A stretch of DNA of 20,317 bases. Origin: Acidithiobacillus sp. (GTDB taxonomy: Bacteria > Pseudomonadota > Gammaproteobacteria > Acidithiobacillales > Acidithiobacillaceae). A program made the translations under genes and the position numbers. The first letter of the stretch is position 1, and every line of letters begins with the position of its first letter. The notes below the pieces were generated by a model. That model was not told the origin of the DNA, made no database searches, and was given only the letters and a program-made list of their open reading frames with translations. Below are positions 1-6,662 of this stretch, piece after piece. The stretch is from NCBI GenBank assembly GCA_028065135.1, contig JAPTWR010000191.1, forward strand, positions 1-20,317, in the 5' to 3' direction.

Positions 1-32
1 GCTCGTCTACTCCACATCAAGGATAGAGCACC

Positions 33-527
33 ATGGGTTTTAACGGCTTTCGAACCTGCCGCCTCCGCGATCCGCTCTTATGGATAAGCGTCGCGCTGCT
101 GATGGGTTTTGCGGGTGGCGCCAATGCCACTGGCATCGCGCAAATCATCCACGCACGCAAGGTGCACTTCAGGACACTCGGCAGGACCGACAAGCTTCTG
201 CGGGATCAGATGGATCGCTCGCACCTGAATTGGCGCCTGATCCAAGTGGACGCGAGGCAAATTGCCTTGCTTGCCGATTCCCTGCCCACATGGTTTCCTG
301 CGGGCAGCGGGAAAGGGCATGGGGTCGGCACCCGAGCGAGCCGGGAAATCTGGGCGAAACCCGCTGCGTTCACCCAGGCCGCACAGAGAATGCGAATCAG
401 CGCACAAAACATGACGCGGGACGCCGCAGACCACGACCTTCACGCGTTCGCATTGGATACCAGGAGACTCGGTCAGTCCTGTGACAGTTGCCATCGGGTT
501 TTCCGCACGCACAGCGGCTGGTGGTGA
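33..527 (+). CDS. Class II cytochrome c' (periplasmic, haem c)
   Basis: A 164-residue secreted monohaem cytochrome. Residues 15-32 form a hydrophobic signal-peptide core ending in an Ala-Asn-Ala cleavage site. The only haem-binding motif, CDSCH (C150, C153, H154), lies near the C-terminus, which is the hallmark of the cytochrome c' (class II) four-helix family rather than of class I cytochromes. The segment around residues 41-60 (RKVHFRTLGR and following) resembles the first helix of the family. The ATG at 33 has an AAGGA ribosome site 9 nt upstream. In known members the haem is high-spin and can bind NO or CO; whether this one transfers electrons or buffers NO cannot be told from sequence. 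The next gene, a cytochrome b561, starts 6 nt downstream and is a plausible membrane redox partner. The promoter would lie outside the window. Confidence 0.88.
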   Translation: MGFNGFRTCRLRDPLLWISVALLMGFAGGANATGIAQIIHARKVHFRTLGRTDKLLRDQMDRSHLNWRLIQVDARQIALLADSLPTWFPAGSGKGHGVGTRASREIWAKPAAFTQAAQRMRISAQNMTRDAADHDLHAFALDTRRLGQSCDSCHRVFRTHSGWW

Positions 528-533
528 TGCATC

Positions 534-1208
534 ATGGTCAATACGGGGGGTTCAGTTCGAAAGCGCGTTCGAGTCTGGGATCTGCCGACGAGGATCTGGC
601 ACTGGAGCATCCTGATTCTGTTCGCGACCTGCTGGTGGACCGCGGACACCGATCACATGCGATGGCACCTGTTCGCCGGCTACGGAGTCCTCGGTATCGT
701 GTCTTTTCGGATTTTGTGGGGTTTTTGCGGCGGACAGACTGCCAGGTTCAGCAGTTTCGTTCGCGGACCCGCGAGCGTCTGGCGCTATGCCCGCAAGCTC
801 CGCGATCGCGATCACTATGAGTCACTCGGTCACAATCCGCTGGGTGCACTCAGTATCATCGTAATGCTGAGCCTTTTGCTGCTGCAAACGATTCTCGGTC
901 TATTCGCGGTCAATAACGACGGCGGCTCCTCAGGTCCATTGTCCCAGTGGGTCTCTTACACGACCGGACGGCGTTTCGCACATTGGCACGCCGACAATTT
1001 CAATCTCCTTTTGTTCCTCATTGGTCTGCATCTCACCGCGATCGTATTCTACCGCCTGGTTCGCGGAGAGAACCTGGTGTCGGCCATGATTCATGGCTAC
1101 AAGTCGCACCGATCATCCGGTGAAACTCCGTATTTCGTGCCGCTGTGGCGCGCGGTACTGCTCGCCGTCCCGATTCTCATCGGGATCGTATTGTTGGCGA
1201 GAATCTAA
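534..1208 (+). CDS. Cytochrome b561-type membrane dihaem protein
   Basis: A 224-residue integral membrane protein of the cytochrome b561 / Ni-Fe-hydrogenase b-type cytochrome family. It opens with the family signature VWDLPTRIWHW (residues 14-24). Candidate haem-ligand histidines are H23, H45, H152 and H166, placed at or near membrane segments. Hydrophobic spans are visible at about 24-36, 46-63, 103-124, 155-175 and 204-222. Such proteins pass electrons between the quinone pool and periplasmic c-type cytochromes or dehydrogenases. The ATG at 534 follows the cytochrome c' stop by 6 nt and has GGTGA at 523-527, so the two are almost certainly co-transcribed. Family assignment is firm; the physiological partner is inferred from position. 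Confidence 0.88.
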   Translation: MVNTGGSVRKRVRVWDLPTRIWHWSILILFATCWWTADTDHMRWHLFAGYGVLGIVSFRILWGFCGGQTARFSSFVRGPASVWRYARKLRDRDHYESLGHNPLGALSIIVMLSLLLLQTILGLFAVNNDGGSSGPLSQWVSYTTGRRFAHWHADNFNLLLFLIGLHLTAIVFYRLVRGENLVSAMIHGYKSHRSSGETPYFVPLWRAVLLAVPILIGIVLLARI

Positions 1209-1218
1209 TGGAGTGCTT

Positions 1219-2469
1219 ATGGCAGCGCATGGCGAAGTGGCGGTTCTGGGGGCAGGTATTGTTGGGGTCTCCATTGCCTTGCAACTGCAGTTACGGGGTC
1301 GTTCCACCATTCTCCTGGATCAACAGGGGCCCGGAGAGGGAACGTCCTTCGGCAATGCCGGCCTGATTCAGCGCGAGGCGGTTATGCCGCACCCCTTCCC
1401 CCGTGCCCTCGCGACGCTGCTCAGCTATGCCCGTAATCAGTCGACCGAGGCTTACTACCGGGGGACAATGTTGCCGCGTCTGGCCATTCCCTTCATGCAG
1501 TACTGGTATAACTCCCAGGAAGATCGTCATCGGATGATTGCCCGGCATTATGCCGCACTGATTACCCACTGTTTGGATGATCACCTGGCTCTGGCCGGCG
1601 CGGCTGGGGTGATTGACCTGTTCCGTCCCGGTGGTTGGTTGCAGGTGCATGAAGAGCCCGAGTCTCTGGATCATGCTTTGAAAGAGGCGGCATTTAAGGC
1701 CGAAAATTTTGCGGTGGCCTACGATGCGCTCGACAGCGCTCAGGTGGCGGCGATGGAGTGCAGTCTGCGCCCCGGATTGGCCGGTGGCATCCACTGGACC
1801 CAGCCGCTGGCCGTCGTCGATCCCCATGCGCTCACGCGCGCGTACCTGAACTATTTTACCAGGATGGGTGGCGAATTCCGCACCAGCGCCGTGCAGGGTG
1901 TGGAGCGCAGTTCGACGGGATGGCGCATTGCTACGGTGCATGAACCGGTCGGCGCCGCCGAGGTGGTGGTGGCTTTGGGCGCATGGTCGCCGGATGTGAC
2001 TCGGCCTTTGGGCTACCACCCGCCGCTTTTTGCAAAAAGGGGCTATCACATGCACTACGCGCAGCCGGAGGCCACACCACTTTGTCACCCGGTGCTCGAT
2101 GCCGACCAGGGCTATGTATTGGCGCCCATGCAGCGCGGTATCCGCCTGACGACCGGGGCGGAGTTTGCGCATAGGGATGCTCCGCCATCGGTTATTCCGC
2201 TCACCCGCGCGGAGGCGCAGGCACGTCGGTTATTGCCTGCCCTGGGCAAGCGTTTGGACGCCGATCCCTGGATGGGGGTACGCCCCTGCACGCCGGATAT
2301 GCTGCCGATCATCGGTCGGGCGCCAGGGCATCCTGGGGTCTGGTATGCCTTTGGTCATTGTCATCAAGGCTTGACCCTGGGACCCACCACCGGGCGCCTG
2401 CTGGCTGAAATGATGGCGGGTGAAACGCCGTTTACCGATCCCGCACCCTATCGCCCGGAGCGCTTCTGA
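1219..2469 (+). CDS. FAD-dependent amine oxidoreductase, D-amino acid dehydrogenase (DadA)-like
   Basis: A 416-residue flavoprotein of the DAAO/DadA superfamily. The N-terminal Rossmann motif GAGIVG (residues 11-16) binds the ADP part of FAD, and TSFGNAG matches the DadA TSFANAG signature. The C-terminal flavin-domain signature is present: W351-x-G-x-RP-x-TPD-x-x-P-x-IG, then GH at 379-380. Members oxidise D-amino acids or imino acids such as hydroxyproline and pass electrons to the respiratory chain. The exact substrate cannot be deduced. I place the start at the ATG at 1219, with GGAG at 1210-1213; the open frame extends upstream to 1093, but that part lies inside the cytochrome b gene and lacks family similarity. 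The gene begins 10 nt after the cytochrome b stop, suggesting one transcript. It ends 5 nt from the oppositely oriented ilvA. Confidence 0.82.
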   Translation: MAAHGEVAVLGAGIVGVSIALQLQLRGRSTILLDQQGPGEGTSFGNAGLIQREAVMPHPFPRALATLLSYARNQSTEAYYRGTMLPRLAIPFMQYWYNSQEDRHRMIARHYAALITHCLDDHLALAGAAGVIDLFRPGGWLQVHEEPESLDHALKEAAFKAENFAVAYDALDSAQVAAMECSLRPGLAGGIHWTQPLAVVDPHALTRAYLNYFTRMGGEFRTSAVQGVERSSTGWRIATVHEPVGAAEVVVALGAWSPDVTRPLGYHPPLFAKRGYHMHYAQPEATPLCHPVLDADQGYVLAPMQRGIRLTTGAEFAHRDAPPSVIPLTRAEAQARRLLPALGKRLDADPWMGVRPCTPDMLPIIGRAPGHPGVWYAFGHCHQGLTLGPTTGRLLAEMMAGETPFTDPAPYRPERF

Positions 2470-2471
2470 GC

Positions 2472-2487
2472 GGGTCAGTGCTGACCC
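2472..2487. terminator. Perfect hairpin at the dadA-like / ilvA convergent junction
   Basis: GGGTCAG-TG-CTGACCC forms a perfect 7-bp inverted repeat (or 6 bp with a 4-nt loop). It starts 2 nt after the + strand stop and overlaps the ilvA stop codon on the - strand. Its position between convergent genes fits a shared bidirectional transcription stop, but neither strand has a proper U-tract after the stem, so it may only protect or pause transcripts. Confidence 0.4.
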
Positions 2488-3995
2488 TGATCCAGAAAAA
2501 ACTGGTAGGCGGGGTTGGCGGTTTCCGCCACATGCGGGTATTCGAGCCGGGCGAGCAGCGATTCAAATTGCGTCATCTCGGTATCCGGCACTTCAAAACC
2601 CGCCAGTACCCGGCCCAGGTCAACGCCATTGTTGCGATAATGGAAGAGACTGATATTCCAGTGCCCGCCCAGCTGGTCAAGAAATTCCATTAGCGCACCC
2701 GGACGTTCCGGAAACTCAAAGCGATAAATCCGCTCGTTCTGCGCCGCCGCCGCATGGCCACCGACCATATGACGAATATGCAGCTTGGCCATTTCATCAT
2801 CACTTAAGTCCAGCGCCTCGTGGCCCGTCGTCCGTAAGCTCTCCAGCAACGCATGGGCGTCTTCCCGGTCGCGGATGGCCACACCGACAAAAATATGTGC
2901 CTGATCCCGGCGGTGCAGGCGATAGTTGAATTCGGTGACGACCCGCTGACCAATGGCCGCGCAGAAGGCACGAAAGGCTCCCGGTCGCTCCGGAATCGTG
3001 ACCGCAAACAGCGCCTCGCGGGCTTCGCCCAGTTCCGCCCGCTCGGCAATAAAGCGCAGGCGATCGAAGTTCATGTTGGCGCCGGAGAGGATGGCGACCC
3101 AGGCCCCGCCCTGGCCGGAATCGGTGGCCGCCATCCGTTTGAGGCCCGCTAAGGCAAGCGCACCCGCCGGCTCCATAATGGAACGGGTCTCGTCAAAAAC
3201 ATCCTTGATGGCTGCGCAGATCTCGTCATTACTCACCCGCACAATCTCATCCACATATTTTTGACAGAGGGCAAAGGTGCGTTCTCCCACCTGGCGCACC
3301 GCCACGCCATCGGCGAAAATGCCGACCTGCGGCAGGGTCACCCGCATTCCCGCTTGCAATGACTGATACATGGCATCGGCCTCAAAGGGTTCAACGCCAA
3401 TGATGCGAATCTCCGGCACGATGGATTTCAGGTAACCCGCCACCCCGGCGATGAGCCCGCCGCCCCCCACCGGAATGAAAATCGCTTCCAGGCCAGCACC
3501 CCGCTGGCGGAGTATCTCTGCGCCTATCGTTCCCTGTCCGGCAATGACCAGCGGGTCGTCAAAGGGTGGAATGAAGACCATGCCCGACTCGGCGATCAGC
3601 GCGTCGCAATGCGACTGCGCGTCGGAGTAGCTGTCGCCATGAAGAATGACTTCCGCACCCCGCGCCCGTACCGCATTGACTTTGATTTCCGGGGTGGTGC
3701 CGGGCATGACGATCACCGCACGGATACCCAGTTTCTGGGCAGCGTAGGCAACGCCCTGCGCATGATTGCCGGCGCTGGCGGTGATGACACCGCGTGCTTT
3801 TTCGGCGTCCGAAAGCTGGGCGATCTTGTTGTAGGCGCCGCGCAGTTTGAAGCTGAACACCGGCTGCAGGTCTTCGCGTTTGAACAACACTTCGCGCTGC
3901 AGGCGTGCGCTCAGTTTGGGCGCCGCTTCCAGGGGCGTTTCTCGGGCCACATCGTAGACCCGGCTGCACAGCACTTCGCGGAGCAGGTTTTTCAC
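2475..3995 (-). CDS. ilvA: Threonine dehydratase, biosynthetic (IlvA)
   Basis: A 506-residue enzyme, close to the roughly 510 of E. coli IlvA. It deaminates L-threonine to 2-oxobutanoate, the first committed step of isoleucine synthesis. The catalytic PLP lysine is K50 in SFKLRGAYNK. The substrate loop SAGNHAQG (74-81) and the PLP-phosphate loop GGGG (177-180) are present. Two C-terminal ACT-like regulatory domains at about 329-400 and 423-495, each containing an ERPGA motif, indicate the long, isoleucine-inhibited biosynthetic form rather than the short catabolic form. The start is GTG at 3995, overlapping the TGA of the upstream ModE-like gene as GTGA. A GGAAG sequence 10 nt upstream could serve as ribosome site, but translational coupling is likely. 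No other branched-chain genes are in the window. Confidence 0.95.
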   Translation of the reverse strand: MKNLLREVLCSRVYDVARETPLEAAPKLSARLQREVLFKREDLQPVFSFKLRGAYNKIAQLSDAEKARGVITASAGNHAQGVAYAAQKLGIRAVIVMPGTTPEIKVNAVRARGAEVILHGDSYSDAQSHCDALIAESGMVFIPPFDDPLVIAGQGTIGAEILRQRGAGLEAIFIPVGGGGLIAGVAGYLKSIVPEIRIIGVEPFEADAMYQSLQAGMRVTLPQVGIFADGVAVRQVGERTFALCQKYVDEIVRVSNDEICAAIKDVFDETRSIMEPAGALALAGLKRMAATDSGQGGAWVAILSGANMNFDRLRFIAERAELGEAREALFAVTIPERPGAFRAFCAAIGQRVVTEFNYRLHRRDQAHIFVGVAIRDREDAHALLESLRTTGHEALDLSDDEMAKLHIRHMVGGHAAAAQNERIYRFEFPERPGALMEFLDQLGGHWNISLFHYRNNGVDLGRVLAGFEVPDTEMTQFESLLARLEYPHVAETANPAYQFFLDQGQH

Positions 3996-4363
3996 GAAGC
4001 GTTTTCTTCCGGTGTGTGGAGTTGCATGAGTTTGCGGAATTCGGCGATATCAGGAGCGAGGGTAGCATTCGCCTTGCTTTCCATCGCCTCATAGCGCTTC
4101 AAGACTTCTTCGCCCATCTCGGTCAGATGGGCGCCGCCGCCATGGCTGCCACCCGTGGCCGTGCTGACTAGCGGTGCCAGAAAGCAGTGATTCATGGTAT
4201 CCACCAGCAACCATGCGCGCCGGTAACTCATGTGCATCGTGCGCGCAGCTGCGGAGATGGAGCCTTTTTCGCGAATATGGCGGAGCAGTTCGGCCTTGCC
4301 GGGGCCAACGGCGATGGCTTCTGCCAGAAGAATGCGAAGACGCGGCTGTAGATGGTCTGTCAT
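3992..4363 (-). CDS. ModE-like single-domain winged-helix regulator
   Basis: A 123-residue DNA-binding protein matching the N-terminal domain of ModE. The helix-turn-helix is at about 35-58 (SISAAARTMHMSYRRAW, then a conserved MN), followed by a glycine-rich wing around 66-80 and HLTEMGEEVLKRY. The C-terminal tail is short. The TOBE/Mop molybdate-binding domains of full-length ModE (about 260 residues) are absent, so the ligand, if any, is unknown. The ATG at 4363 overlaps the hydrolase stop (ATGA) and has GAGAGGA about 10 nt upstream; its TGA overlaps the ilvA GTG start. Being sandwiched between a hydrolase and ilvA, it may regulate its own operon. That is inference. Confidence 0.85.
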   Translation of the reverse strand: MTDHLQPRLRILLAEAIAVGPGKAELLRHIREKGSISAAARTMHMSYRRAWLLVDTMNHCFLAPLVSTATGGSHGGGAHLTEMGEEVLKRYEAMESKANATLAPDIAEFRKLMQLHTPEENAS

Positions 4364-5328
4364 GGGGTGCTATTCCTCTCAAAATAATCCAGCAGCGTGT
4401 TTGGCAACCAGCGCAGATGACCGGGAAAGGTTCCATCTATAAAGCCAACATGACCGCCTTGCTCGGTGATGCAACGTGTTACGGCCGGGCTTGTCTGAAC
4501 ATTACGCAGGCTGTTGATGGGTACAATGGGATCATCTGCGCTGTTCAGAAGCAGTGTGGGCACATTGATACGTGACAACAACGGCGCTGCGGAGCCCTCT
4601 TTCCAGAGGTGAATGGCGCCTGAGAAACCATGCACCGGTGCCGTAAAATATTCATCGAAATCATACACGCTTTTTGCCGAAAAGACCCGCGGCCAGTCCG
4701 CCAGATCTGGGTAACAGGTCTTGTAATGGCGGACGGAAGCCTTCATTTTCTGGAGAAAATACTGATTGTAGAAGCGAAAGTGACTGGATTGCAGATGCTC
4801 TGCCGTCGCGACCAGATCAATAGGGGCGCAGACCGCAGCCGCACGTTCCAGATTTTTGCGCGCCGCGTCCCCGACCTCGCCCAGATATTTGAGTAAGGCG
4901 TTACCGCCCAGGGAAACGCCGACGGCGTAGCGTGGGCGACGCGGGAACAGTGCGCTGGCGCGCTCCAGCATCCAGCGAATCTCGGCGCTGTCACCCGCGT
5001 GGTAGCCGCGGGGCAGTAAGTTGTTTATCCCCCCGCAGCCGCGGAAATTGATAAAACAGCCCGCCCAGCCCCTCCGCCGCAGTCCCGCCGCGAGGGAGCG
5101 GGCATAATGTCCCCGCGAACTGCTCGCCAAGCCGTGAAAGAGAATAACCACGGGCGCATCGGTTGATGCGTCCACCCAGTCTACAGCGACCCGGTCGCCG
5201 TCAGGGGTTTCCCAGATTTCCCGGCGAAAATCGACAGGATCCGAGCGAGCGAAAAAGGGCGCCCATATGGTCTGAAAATCGCCACCCCTCGACCACCAGG
5301 GCGGATGAAAGGTGCGGGAAGGATTCAA
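4360..5328 (-). CDS. yheT: YheT-family alpha/beta hydrolase
   Basis: A 322-residue alpha/beta hydrolase of the YheT/EMB8 family (E. coli YheT is 340). Numbering from the start chosen here, it has the oxyanion-side motif LFHGL (around 64-68) and the nucleophile elbow GVSLGG with S139. The acid is D265 or D266 in SADDP, and the catalytic H293 lies in EQGGHVGFI. The family motif FRGCGG is also present. The physiological substrate of the family is not established; esterase or lipase-like activity is usual. No ATG or GTG occurs near the start of the homologous region. I chose the TTG at 5328, which overlaps the upstream stop as TTGA and leaves 6 residues before the conserved FHPPWW. A TTG at 5391 in the same frame is possible but would lie deep inside the upstream gene. 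Downstream it overlaps the ModE-like gene by 4 nt. Confidence 0.85.
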   Translation of the reverse strand: MNPSRTFHPPWWSRGGDFQTIWAPFFARSDPVDFRREIWETPDGDRVAVDWVDASTDAPVVILFHGLASSSRGHYARSLAAGLRRRGWAGCFINFRGCGGINNLLPRGYHAGDSAEIRWMLERASALFPRRPRYAVGVSLGGNALLKYLGEVGDAARKNLERAAAVCAPIDLVATAEHLQSSHFRFYNQYFLQKMKASVRHYKTCYPDLADWPRVFSAKSVYDFDEYFTAPVHGFSGAIHLWKEGSAAPLLSRINVPTLLLNSADDPIVPINSLRNVQTSPAVTRCITEQGGHVGFIDGTFPGHLRWLPNTLLDYFERNSTP

Positions 5329-5534
5329 TCCTCTATGTAGGCGTCGTGACTGCGCAAATAAGCTTCCAGATCGTCGATGCAACTGCCGCAACCACTGCCG
5401 CAGCCCGCGTGAACCATCAAAAGCTCCATAAAGGGCAGGGGCTTGGCGCGCTGGCGCTCAAGGATTTCCTGAAAAGTGGCGGCCGAACAGCAGCAATAGG
5501 GGCTGCTATCGACTTCCTCGGGGGCGGCGGACAT
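5325..5534 (-). CDS. BFD-like [2Fe-2S]-binding small protein
   Basis: A 69-residue protein with the cysteine pattern of bacterioferritin-associated ferredoxin domains: C14-x-C16, a 32-residue gap, then C49-x-x-C52 (E. coli Bfd has CxC, 31 residues, CxxC). Extra cysteines C15 and C45 are present. Such domains hold a [2Fe-2S] cluster and, in Bfd itself, reduce bacterioferritin iron; no bacterioferritin gene is nearby, so the partner is unknown. I chose the ATG at 5534, which has AGGTGA about 10 nt upstream, over the in-frame GTG at 5555, which lacks a ribosome site. It is the first gene of a four-gene - strand operon, and its TGA overlaps the TTG start of the hydrolase. Confidence 0.75.
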   Translation of the reverse strand: MSAAPEEVDSSPYCCCSAATFQEILERQRAKPLPFMELLMVHAGCGSGCGSCIDDLEAYLRSHDAYIED

Positions 5535-5574
5535 GGCAGAACTTTCACCTCTCACAAGAATGCACTAAAGCAAA

Positions 5575-5601
5575 GGCATACAGTAACTATTGAGGGCATA
5601 C
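5575..5601. repeat. Two GGCATAC direct repeats, 20 bp apart
   Basis: GGCATAC occurs at 5575-5581 and again at 5595-5601, a centre-to-centre spacing of 20 bp, about two helical turns. The pair lies 40-67 bp upstream of the BFD-like start codon, in the expected promoter zone of the bfd-yheT-modE-ilvA operon. It could be a site for a dimeric regulator, with the neighbouring ModE-like protein as one candidate. No known consensus was recognised. Confidence 0.4.
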
Positions 5602-5674
5602 GGTGCAAGAGCCAGCCGCGATCCACATCAAAACTGCCGCGATTTGATGATCGGTGCTGGTATTGCCTGGTTCA

Positions 5675-5683
5675 TGATATAAA
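5675..5683 (+). promoter_or_regulatory. Possible extended -10 element for olsBA
   Basis: TGATATAAA matches an extended -10 (TGnTATAAT) within the most AT-rich part of the intergenic region. No good -35 hexamer is found at 16-18 bp. Transcription from here would give a 5' leader of nearly 200 nt before olsB. This is a weak, position-based call; a promoter nearer to the gene is equally possible. Confidence 0.22.
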
Positions 5684-5790
5684 ATATTCATATTGACGAT
5701 GGTTACTGGTGGTGAGGACCCTTGTTAGTCAGGCCAGCACGATGCTACTTACGAAGAAAAGTTACCATGTCTGTGGGAGTCGGCGTATCA

Positions 5791-5846
5791 TTGTCATGAA
5801 AAGTTCATGAAAATGCCGCACTATTGTCATATTTATGAGTCATAAT
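5791..5846. repeat. Phased TCAT repeats upstream of olsB
   Basis: TCATGAA occurs at 5794-5800 and 5805-5811, exactly 11 bp apart and nearly identical over the full 11-bp unit. TTGTCAT occurs at 5791-5797 and 5824-5830, 33 bp apart. TCATA-TT-TATGA (5827-5838) is an inverted repeat, and a further TCATAA lies at 5840-5845. Another TCATGA is at 5672-5677. Spacing in multiples of 11 bp places most copies on the same face of the helix, as expected for a repeated regulator site. The cluster ends about 40 bp before the olsB start codon. Confidence 0.4.
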
Positions 5847-5873
5847 AGGCAAGATTCATTATCGTTTTTGCAC

Positions 5874-5879
5874 GGAGAG
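5874..5879 (+). promoter_or_regulatory. Ribosome-binding site that fixes the olsB start
   Basis: GGAGAG followed by a 6-nt spacer precedes the ATG at 5886. The alternative upstream ATG at 5835 has no purine-rich sequence before it, so 5886 is preferred. Confidence 0.65.
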
Positions 5880-5885
5880 CCCCGT

Positions 5886-6662
5886 ATGCTCAGCACCCAA
5901 TCTCACGGCGGTACCGGTCGCGTCGCCGCCAAGAAAGAGCGCTCGTTGCGTCTCTATCTGGCGCGGCACCAGGACGAAGTAGATGCGGCACAACGATTGC
6001 GTTATGACGTATTCAGTGCCGAGTATGGTGCCCAGTTGAGTGGTCGTCCCGGGCTGGATCAGGATGAGTACGACCCTTTTTGTGAGCACCTGATTGTCGA
6101 AGATGAGGTCAGTCAGGAAGTGGTGGGGACCTATCGACTTTTCCTTCCCGAGAAGGTTGCTAGGGTGGGCCGCTATTATGCCGAGACAGAGTTTGATCTT
6201 TCACGTCTGCTGGCTTTGAATATACGGATTATGGAGTTGGGGCGATCCTGCGTACATCCTGACTACCGTCAGGGCGCGGTTATTGCGCTGCTCTGGTCGG
6301 GGCTGGCCGAGACCATGTCGATGTGGAAAATTGATTATCTCATGGGCTGCGCAAGTGTACACAGTACCGATGGCCCGGCCCTGGGCGCCTTGTACCAGAG
6401 TCTCAATACATACCTGACGCCGCAGGAACAGCGGGTCTTCCCTCTGCGCGCCGTCCCCAATTTTGATGCGCGGGCGCAGGTGGACCCTGCCACACTGCCA
6501 AGTTTGCTCAAGGGCTATTTAAGGGCTGGAGTGCGCATCGGCGGCGAGCCTTTCTGGGATCCGCAATTTCATTGTGCAGATTTCTTCGTCTGGTGCGAAG
6601 CTGGTCTGATTACCCCGCGCTATCAGCAGCGCTTTTTGGAACCGGTGGATGCGCGTAAATGA
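5886..6662 (+). CDS. olsB: L-ornithine N-alpha-acyltransferase (OlsB)
   Basis: A 258-residue GNAT-fold acyltransferase of the OlsB / haemolysin-like family. The enzyme transfers a 3-hydroxyacyl chain from acyl carrier protein to the alpha-amino group of ornithine, giving lyso-ornithine lipid. Family motifs visible are QRLRYDVF (36-43), DEYDPFCEHLIV (61-72) and ELGRSCVHPDYR (117-128), the last being the acyl-donor binding region. Downstream, a conserved aspartate-rich C-terminal part is also seen. The start at 5886 is set by a good ribosome site. The stop overlaps the start of the next acyltransferase as ATGA. That second gene is the expected partner for completing the lipid, which strengthens the call over a generic acetyltransferase. 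The repeats upstream may mark its control region. Confidence 0.85.
   Translation: MLSTQSHGGTGRVAAKKERSLRLYLARHQDEVDAAQRLRYDVFSAEYGAQLSGRPGLDQDEYDPFCEHLIVEDEVSQEVVGTYRLFLPEKVARVGRYYAETEFDLSRLLALNIRIMELGRSCVHPDYRQGAVIALLWSGLAETMSMWKIDYLMGCASVHSTDGPALGALYQSLNTYLTPQEQRVFPLRAVPNFDARAQVDPATLPSLLKGYLRAGVRIGGEPFWDPQFHCADFFVWCEAGLITPRYQQRFLEPVDARK

Larger units (their letters stand above)
5535..5885. other. Divergent intergenic region with promoters and repeats
   Basis: This 351-bp gap lies between the divergent BFD-like gene (-) and olsB (+). It is richer in A+T than its surroundings, especially 5670-5700 and 5785-5860. I see no convincing gene: an in-frame extension of olsB to the ATG at 5835 has no ribosome site. 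It must hold promoters for both directions. Short repeated motifs within it are listed separately. A weak - strand candidate is TTGCAC, a 17-bp spacer, then TACTGT, reading leftward from about 5610. No structured RNA or riboswitch was recognised. Confidence 0.6.

Noticed and set aside
1093..1218. Upstream extension of the DadA-like protein to 1093
   Set aside because: It lies wholly inside the cytochrome b561 gene in another frame; the FAD motif is at the normal distance from the ATG at 1219.
1291..2172. 293-codon open frame on the - strand inside the DadA-like gene
   Set aside because: The + strand protein has clear FAD motifs along its entire length; the antisense product shows no motif.
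5835..5885. 17-residue N-terminal extension of OlsB from the ATG at 5835
   Set aside because: There is no ribosome site before 5835, whereas GGAGAG stands 6 nt before the ATG at 5886; the extension overlaps the repeat region and is not family-like.
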